From Haplomitrium mnioides (lineage: Eukaryota > Marchantiophyta > Haplomitriopsida > Calobryales), in assembly GCA_049999725.1 (NCBI GenBank), contig JBNGIS010038930.1, forward strand, positions 1 through 40,496: a DNA stretch of 40,496 nucleotides, read 5' to 3'. The notes beneath the pieces are model-generated. The model was given only the letters and a program-made list of their open reading frames with translations. It did not search any database and was not told the DNA's origin. This document shows, piece after piece, positions 34,880 through 40,496 of this stretch (within the stretch, counting starts at the first letter, position 1; each line of letters opens with the position of its first letter). Position numbers and translations under genes: made by a program.

Positions 34880-35340
34880 TCTCCTTGCGCCACGTCGTCC
34901 GCTGCACCGCTGTCTGACGTCGCTCTGCAAGGGGGTAGGCTGACCTCTCCTTCCGTAGTTGACCCGCACGTTGCCCAAGGTCCGGTAAACTCTCCTCCTT
35001 GCGCCGCGTGTCTCGTGAATTGCCTCAGGGTCCTTAAAGTCGCCACGTCCTCCGAAGGGCGCCGTCCGATGCCACCCCGCAAGGGGGTAGGCAAACCGTC
35101 GCGCTAACCTCCTTCCGAGGTTGACCAACGGAACCCCCTGGGTGCTTCCCAAGGCGCCATGTCATCCGAAGGCCGCCGTCCGATGCCACCCCGCAAATGG
35201 GTAGACGAACCGTCCCGTGGACCTTTCTTCCAAAGTTGACCTTTGGAAACACAACCAGGCTTCTCAACGTGCTACGTTTCCGAAGCCTCCCGCGGACTCT
35301 CTGCGCTCGCCACGTCATCCGAAGAGAACCTGCGAACTTA
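34880..35340. repeat. ~115-bp degenerate tandem repeats with GCCACGTCATCCG boxes
   Basis: Repeats of 'gccacgtcatccgaag', 'cgccgtccgatgccaccccg' and 'caagggggtaggc'. Boxes lie near 34887, 35041, 35155 and 35309, with a further one at about 36146. CACGTC/ACGTCA-type ACGT cores are known plant bZIP binding elements; promoter function is inference. Confidence 0.7.
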
Positions 35341-36801
35341 CCCAACTCGCCGAATAAGAATTGTGCCAATGTCGCCATTTCGTTATACCTTCGGAGTAAG
35401 AACTACGCGCGCGCCTGAGGCTATCTTCGTTAACATTTCCAAAATCTTGCTATAAGAACTACTAGGCCCTTTCGGACCGTTTGCCCCTTTTGAACTTTTG
35501 GATGCCGGCCGCATCCTGTCAAACTTTTCACCTTTCTGGTTGTCAAAGCGACAAAGAAACACCCTTTTGGCGCCGCTAGCTCCTCCGTCGGTCGCACTAG
35601 CATTAGCTTTGTTTTCCGGCTGCTCTCATCTCACTTGTCAATTCGCCGATATATCGTCCTTCCGCCGTGCCCTTTGTTTCCCCCCGGATATGCGCTATAT
35701 TGCCCTTCTGGCTCAGCCTTCTTCCCGTTGGACGGTTGGCGATGGATCACTGCTTTGCTATTGATGCACGTCGTTTGAAGCGGTTCACCGACAAGTCACC
35801 TTTTCGCCTTCACTTGCTCTTATTCGGTCAGATCGATGATCAGTCCCCCTTTCGGCTCTCCTCTGTGTTACCTCTTGTCGAATTTGCGCTAGGTCGCCAC
35901 TTTGGCTTCTGCGCTCCTCCTCCTCTCGGATCTTTGATATATCGCCCTTCTAGCACTCTCCCGTTTCCCTTCGGCCGGACCCGCAATAAGTCGCTGTTTC
36001 GGGCCCTCCTCCTTGCTCCCATGTTGGGTTCCTTGCGGATCCCTATTAACCAGGCTCCCCATGTCGCAAGACGAATTGGAACCCCATTAAGTGGGCTCCC
36101 CACTTAGGGAGGCGCCTGTTCGCGAATCTGCGGGCCTCTTAGTGCCGCCACGTCATCCGTGGAATCCCGCAAAGGGCTCTGAAGACGCCTCGTTTCCGTG
36201 GAATCTCGCGGGACCTTTCGGGGACTCCACTCTTCAGCTAGAACTTACAGACTCGAATGGAGCGTTTGATCAGCCCTTGCAGGGCTCGATCTTGCTTGCG
36301 GGATCGAGGCGTCCCTCTTCCCTAGCCTTGCTCACCCTCGTGACGATCTCACCTCCTCCTGTCAGCTCCTGACCCTTACTTCCCAATTTGTGGCCGCTGC
36401 AAGACCCCCACGATTTGCCTTTCTTCGGAGTGCCTTCGGATTTCCTTGTTGTTGATTCGTTCTTCTTCCTCCTGCAATCGCCTCGCCATAGGTGGCTGCT
36501 CTGTTCCTTCTCCCCAGGCTCCGATCCCCGCATCCTCCTTAGGCCCACGGATTCTTGTTGGCCTGCTTTGAATTTGAAAATGGGGCCCCTCCCTTGGCTG
36601 GCGATTACTGCTCTCTCCTCATCTCTTCCGCCATGATCATGTTTCCCTTTCAAGACTCATGCGCCCTACTCTTATCAGCTGTTTGAGAGTAATCAGCTAT
36701 TCTTGAGAGGCCCTCACACTTGCTAAGGAGTATTTGGGCCGCTGATGCTTCTGATTTTGTGAATTTTGCTTGAATGCTCCAAAGCACTGGCTGACACGCC
36801 T

Positions 36802-37111
36802 TGTTTGTGCTTTAAAGCTGATGCAAAATTGCATCTAAGTGGAATATGATCAATGTCAATCTATCTATATTCCTTAGAGAGTTTTGACAATGGCGCCATC
36901 CGATGTCACCAAGTCGTCGAATGTATATGTGTACCACAAGGAGCATGTTCCTCCTAGTCCTACAAGTGCATCTAGTGATTCTATAGCAATTTTTGGGACT
37001 GGAAAGTCTTGACAAGACTCTCTAACATCAGCAGATGACAAAGCTTATCAGGAAATAGATTTAGGTGAGACCGTTCCTCTTGAAGACGATACGATTATAG
37101 CATCATATTGA
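36802..37111 (+). pseudogene. Methyltransferase C-terminus, copy B
   Basis: Continuation of the interrupted exon after the nested element: LKLMQNCI, stop, VEYDQCQSIYI, then VYVYHKEHVPPSPTSASSDS, IAIFGTGKS, stop, and an acidic end ETVPLEDDTIIASY-stop at 37111. It aligns with 21241-21570 of A. Confidence 0.8.
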
Positions 37112-38065
37112 TGTTATTTTTGTATACAGTAAAGTATTTTTCTCATAAAATATTATTTGATTCCTCTATTTTCTTGTTGCATTCCAAATCCAATTTAAGT
37201 GTTTTCTTCACAATACAATTTACTCGCAAAACTATTTTTGAACAAAGCATATTTGTTTTTATTAAAATTAGCTACAAGGTCTATGCTTGTATGGAAGGTC
37301 CATGCATCCAATTACTTGGCAATTTGTGTTCGCGTAGGCTTTTGTTATCCATGCACGCATTGGCTTTAGTTGTTCAAGCTCGCGTGGGCTTTTGTTTTCC
37401 ATCTGCGCATAGGCTTTAGTTGTTGAAGCTCGCGTGAGCTTCAGTTGTCCATGCGCGCATAGGCTTTAGTTGTTCAAGCTTGTGTGGTCTCTAGTTGTCC
37501 AAATGCGCCTTGGTTTTAGTAGCTTATTCACAATTATTTTGCTTCAACAATCCTATTGAACCTATTTATTTGGGTTCGAGTTCAAAGTTCCTACAAGTGA
37601 CAACCTCAACATTCCACATATGTCTGAGCTTTACCATTCCAAGTGCAAAGTTGCTTTGACAGTCTATATATGCATGAGCTTTAAGACTACGATTCAAAGT
37701 TCATGCGCATTTAAGCATCTTTTTTTATTGAATATGTTTCTAATAAAATTTGAATGTTTTCATTAATTTGTGAAATAAATGATATCTTGGTTAGTTTTGA
37801 AAATATTTGACAGCAAATGTTGTGTGCATTTTGTATATGTTTTGTTAGATGATGCTCATGCTTTTTAAAGTATAAATTATGAAAGCAAATTTAATAATAT
37901 TCTCATAAGCAGATTTTTTTTGAATACATTGTGACCTTGAAATAAGCAATTTTGATATATAAAATTATAGTTTTTGCAAACAAGCATTACTAGCATGAAA
38001 ATCATGATTTTGGATGCCAAAATTTCAAATTTGGTTTCTGAGAGGGAAAAATAAAATAGGAACCC
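37112..38065. other. Transposon B right subterminal region
   Basis: No coding similarity. 37280-37700 is a tandem block with ~50-bp double units ('ggctttagttgttcaagctc' plus 'gcgtgggcttttgttttcca'), each half with a GCGCAT or TCGCGTG core. Then an AT-rich stretch to the tip. Confidence 0.75.
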
Positions 38066-38078
38066 AGTAGCAGTTGTT
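38066..38078 (-). repeat. Transposon B right TIR, shortened
   Basis: AGTAGCAGTTGTT; its reverse complement AACAACTGCTACT matches the outer 13 bases of the left tip with three differences. About 12 bp of inner TIR kept in A are missing. Followed by TACC. Confidence 0.8.
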
Positions 38079-38082
38079 TACC

Positions 38083-38665
38083 TCTACCTCTACCATTGTT
38101 AGAGTAAAATGCTTGCTCTTGACTACTACTTGAGGCACCTCCTCCAATGTCAAGTTCTTTTGCAATTAGCATTGCAATGAGCTGCAAGAAGGATGTTGTT
38201 CCTTCCCTCATCCTCATCAACATTTTGAATTGCTTGTACTCTTTGCCTTACTCATTTAGGCAAATTGCCACCATGGCACTCCCCTTCACATCCTCTCCTA
38301 CATTTGCTAGTTGTTTAGCTAGTGATTTTATCTTCAAGGCAAGTGCATTTATACTCAGTTTTTTACTTCTGTTAATTGAAGAACTCCATCTGTAATGTGA
38401 GCTTCCTTGCATCTAGCGTAACTGCATATCTCTCCTTCAAGATATCCCAAGCTTCCTTGGGTGTCTTGGCTGTTGATACATAGCCCATCATTTTGTCATT
38501 AACACTAATGGTGAGCCAATACAACAACTTGTAAACCTTCTATACGTGGGTCTTAAAGGCTTGCATTTCTTCAGTGGACGGGGTTGGTCTTAACATAGAC
38601 TCCACTTCATCTCTTATAATGAAGTCCCAAAACCCTCTGCCTTTAATAAAGTTGGGTGCTCTCAT
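38083..38665 (-). pseudogene. Copia-2 gag, N-terminal part
   Basis: The minus strand reads MRAPNFIKGRGFWDF, then STEEMQAFKTHVEKVYKLLY, WLTISVNDKMMGYVS, TPKEAWDILKERYAVTLDA and RKLTLQMEF: the copia gag domain, better kept than in copia-1. The C-terminal part is shifted and continues at 23543 after transposon B. The first Met may not be the original start. Confidence 0.75.
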
Positions 38666-39597
38666 AGACAAAATTGTTAGATCCTAGAAACCCATCTGTC
38701 ATATTTGAACCTGTGATAGAAGTGTGCTTGCAAGCACAACAAGAACTACACACCCAAAACAAATTGTTGCTATTTACTCAGAGATAGATTCTCTTGACTA
38801 GAAATGTATTGCTTATTAATGAAGGATGAGTCACATATGAAACTACAGATGAAAGGAACGTAATTGCATTGCCACTTGTTGAGGAAATATATGTTAAGAG
38901 ACACTCAAAGATAGAGTCGTGATTCCTAGATATCATACTCGCAAATTGCCAGACATTAGGGTCGCGAATAGATGGTAGGTTGCAAATCAGAGTCACGAAA
39001 TCAGATTTTTAATCTCCTTGCTAGCAGTTCTTCCGAAAAAACAAATTGCTATATATATAGAGGCTGATGCTTGATTGAACACAATGCAGCAAGGGCAACT
39101 CTTTGAAATCCCTAAAACAATGGCTCTCCTCTCATTGATTTCCACCCTCAATTACACAGTCCAGCCCTGCTTGTCGATTCTTCTTCACCATGGATCAAGC
39201 CTTGTCTTCTTCGACTTTTCTTCAATGAAGAAAAAAAATGCTCTTGGTCTTCTTGCAATATGCTCTACTCTCTCCTTCAAATACAATCCAAGACAATCAA
39301 AACTAGCTTCAAATTGGGTCCCTTTATTCTCACAAAGTTTTTCCTTTGAATCTATTCTCTGCTCTTTTTTACTTCTGTTCAATTTCTTCAACAACAACCA
39401 AAAAGTAAATTTCTTCCTTCGTGCAATTCTTCTTCGAGCAAATGAACAACACCCTTTTAAAGATTTTTGCCTTGAATACACCTTTGGTTCCACTAGCTCT
39501 TTGATGGAGCAGAAAATTCACGGTTCACTTTTCTTTTATTTTTTTTTTCTTTTCCTCAATTTACGTGCTTTGTAGTGCTATTCCTCTTCTTCAACAT
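38666..39597 (-). other. Copia-2 leader or unrecognised insertion
   Basis: About 930 bp between the gag start and the PBS, longer than the ~380 bp seen in copia-1. It begins TGTTAGATCC (38675) and has a 'ctatatatatag' TATA-like box at 39049-39060. Open frames on both strands (39075-39575 plus, 39185-39493 minus) resemble no family I know and overlap each other. It could hold a further LTR fragment. Confidence 0.4.
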
Positions 39598-39609
39598 GCT
39601 CTAATACCA
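39598..39609 (-). other. Copia-2 primer binding site
   Basis: The minus strand reads TGGTATTAGAGC, one mismatch from the initiator-Met tRNA complement, immediately before sequence starting TGTTTGAACAC (plus), the inner edge of the 5' LTR. Confidence 0.75.
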
Positions 39610-39646
39610 TGTTTGAACACTACACTGAAAATCACAATAGTCACAT
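39610..39646 (-). repeat. Copia-2 5' LTR stub
   Basis: Only 37 bp of the LTR are visible before the second GC-rich-family element starts at 39647. The last five bases CACAT are the expected left target duplication of that element; the partner lies outside the window. Confidence 0.55.
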
Positions 39647-40496
39647 TGTCGCTCCCTTGTTTCTGGCCTTAACCTCTTCAGGCCCTGTTTCGAGGCAAGG
39701 GAGGACATGTTTTATGGGCTTTCAAGTTCTTTTCTGAGATGGCCCCTTTCCAGTTACCACTTTTAGACCTTAAGGACTCTTCCTCTCCTTACAAGCCTGG
39801 TATGCTTCTCTCACTCTTCTTCTTCTCACACTCAAGTCAGACATTCAACCTTACACAGGTCCACATCCATTTATACCCAGTTGTGATTTGTGTGTAATTC
39901 CTGCACTTTATTCTTATGACCCAATGACTTAGGCTCTGCCACCTTATTTGTGCTTGGGCAAAATGGTGCTCGTGACCTGCACAGTTGAACACTACAAATG
40001 GCTGGACTCCCCCTCTCAGGGTTGTCACAGAACTGAACTAGATTATCCTAACTACCCTACATACACTAATTCCTAGCTATGCAAAAAGGATCCGGAACAG
40101 AGAGCATTCACCCCCAAGATACCAGACTTGTGTCAAGGGATTGGACTCCCCCTTCAAGTGTGTTCCCAGGGTCTGCTCAATTGATCCTATGTCCACTAAT
40201 CTAACAACTCAAAGGGACACACATGCAGAAAGGCAATCTAACTACACATATATGAACAGCACTTATATACAATATATGCAAGAGAAAGCAGAGTCCTTGA
40301 AGGCCCTTTGGAATTCTAACTGATATATACTTCCTTTGTGAATCTCGCTGCCTTACAACTGCAGCCCAGCAACCCACACACCCTCCACTCCAGATATTTT
40401 TTAACTTCCCTCGCGAGAAGCCTTGCTTTTACTTCCTCAAGCTAGGAAGAGAGTTTCTTTTAGTTCCACCTCTGGAAGACAGCTTTACCAACTGCA
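39647..40496 (+). mobile_element. Second copy of the LTR-like element, cut by the window end
   Basis: Begins TGTCGCTCCC and matches 33124-33965 throughout, with differences mostly single bases and small indels. The window ends at the equivalent of 33965, just before the GC-rich part. Shared blocks include 'ggactcttcctctccttaca' and 'cttgtgtcaagggattggac'. No gene. Confidence 0.85.

Larger units (their letters stand above)
33124..36796 (+). mobile_element. GC-rich LTR-like element nested in transposon B (solo LTR or non-autonomous)
   Basis: Begins TGTCGCTCCC and ends GGCTGACA, so it has TG..CA edges with TGTC/GACA inversion. A 5-bp duplication with one mismatch (CACCT 33119-33123, CGCCT 36797-36801) flanks it, and methyltransferase coding resumes across it. 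3,673 bp. The middle (about 33900-36650) is strikingly GC-rich and CpG-rich against the AT-rich surroundings. No gag-pol similarity and no internal LTR pair are seen, so a long solo LTR or a LARD/TRIM-like element fits. A related copy starts at 39647 with roughly 90% identity by eye over 842 bp. Confidence 0.75.
29566..37111 (+). pseudogene. Transposon B plus-strand gene (unknown domains plus DNA methyltransferase), split by an insertion
   Basis: Block 1 (29566 to ~29935): MASHVNVSKPAQLKPHRYLD, VLKVLEPKKLN, MKDIDQHLYLF, LLVQITMIREGQQANFGLFV, then DILTKNLQ and a GTAAG donor. Block 2 (~30333-31797, after a TTTTTTAG acceptor): WVGFVDAYPDTKRIE, MTINIKLLKPKRGVHIAQLT, a Ser-rich linker, ESAIQ..EETIIVWLENLN, then CYVYVGLTPTKAHIFATYDN, YKLEMTSIQKVEYWHERLIK and EPSIKEMSRESERHKVLVVM. 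Block 3 (32145-32703) and block 4 (32804-33123, resuming 36802-37111) form the methyltransferase. The best-kept parts of the gene are here, yet stops occur (a TAG at 32447-32449 where A has CAG) and the nested element cuts block 4. Confidence 0.75.
23544..38078. mobile_element. DNA transposon B: second copy of the same TIR element, with a nested insertion
   Basis: Same orientation and layout as A. The left tip AATAGCCGCTACTTTGAACC is at 23544; the right tip (38066-38078, rc AACAACTGCTACT) has lost ~12 bp of the inner TIR. A perfect 4-bp duplication TACC flanks it (23540-23543 and 38079-38082). It sits in copia-2 gag. Without the 3.67-kb nested element it is about 10.9 kb, including a 100-base gap. 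Similarity to A covers both subterminal regions, both genes and introns, so these are two independent insertions of one family, not a segmental duplication. Confidence 0.9.
4921..39646 (-). mobile_element. Copia-2: Ty1/copia element split by three nested insertions
   Basis: Four minus-strand pieces form one collinear copia element when read right to left: PBS/leader/gag 38079-39646, gag C-terminus and integrase N-half 22523-23543, integrase C-half 10839-11502, RT 4921-5992. The pieces total about 4.3 kb. Insertions are the chromovirus, DNA transposon A and DNA transposon B; A and B have perfect 4-bp duplications at the copia junctions. RNase H and the 3' LTR are missing at the left. It is related to copia-1 by gag and integrase similarity. 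Confidence 0.85.

Noticed and set aside
34432-35094. A 220-codon open frame on the minus strand in the GC-rich element.
   Set aside because: Stops are rare in GC-rich DNA. Several overlapping frames of similar length are open there, the protein follows the tandem repeats, and no motif is recognised.
11503-38078. A and B as a tandem segmental duplication.
   Set aside because: Each has its own 4-bp duplication and they interrupt different parts of copia-2 (integrase and gag); the DNA between them is single-copy copia sequence.
39075-39575. A 166-codon plus-strand frame with hydrophobic stretches as a host gene.
   Set aside because: It overlaps an open minus frame, lies between copia gag and its PBS, and shows no family motif; the pyrimidine-rich strand alone explains the Phe/Leu/Ser content.

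Overview
The window looks like intergenic DNA from a large, repeat-filled land-plant genome. It is AT-rich, contains only Ty1/copia and Ty3/gypsy (chromovirus) retrotransposons and DNA transposons, and shows spliceosomal introns. I see no host gene, tRNA or rRNA. The genome style suggests a gymnosperm or a fern-like lineage, but the sequence cannot fix the species. Nearly every reading frame is broken, so this is a graveyard of nested elements.

Layout. 1-4920: a degenerate tandem array (about 62-bp monomers in a roughly 370-bp higher-order repeat), split by a deleted copia element (copia-1, 295-4015, TSD ATATG). 4921-39646: one minus-strand copia element (copia-2) cut into four collinear pieces. 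RT lies at 4921-5992, the second half of integrase at 10839-11502, the first half of integrase plus the gag C-terminus at 22523-23543, and gag/leader/PBS at 38079-39646. Three elements separate the pieces: a chromovirus (about 5993-10838) and two DNA transposons of one family, A (11503-22522) and B (23544-38078). B is itself interrupted by a 3.67-kb GC-rich LTR-like element (33124-36796), and a second copy of that element starts at 39647 and runs off the window.

Main discovery. A and B are two ~11-kb DNA transposons of the same family. Each has short terminal inverted repeats starting AAYARC and a perfect 4-bp target-site duplication (TATA for A, TACC for B). Each carries two divergent intron-containing genes. 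The minus-strand gene resembles DUF7869-type RNase H-fold proteins and is the candidate transposase. The plus-strand gene ends in a DNA methyltransferase with the permuted beta-class order (DPPY-like motif IV, target region, motif X, motif I), typical of N6-adenine/N4-cytosine enzymes. Palindromic 24-25-bp minisatellites with a GCGCAT core recur near both ends, in introns and in one exon of both copies, and could be binding or methylation sites for the element's own proteins.

Both copies are decayed by stops, frameshifts and many transitions, but their defects differ. Comparing them, and the empty insertion site visible in copia-1, gives a good picture of the family.
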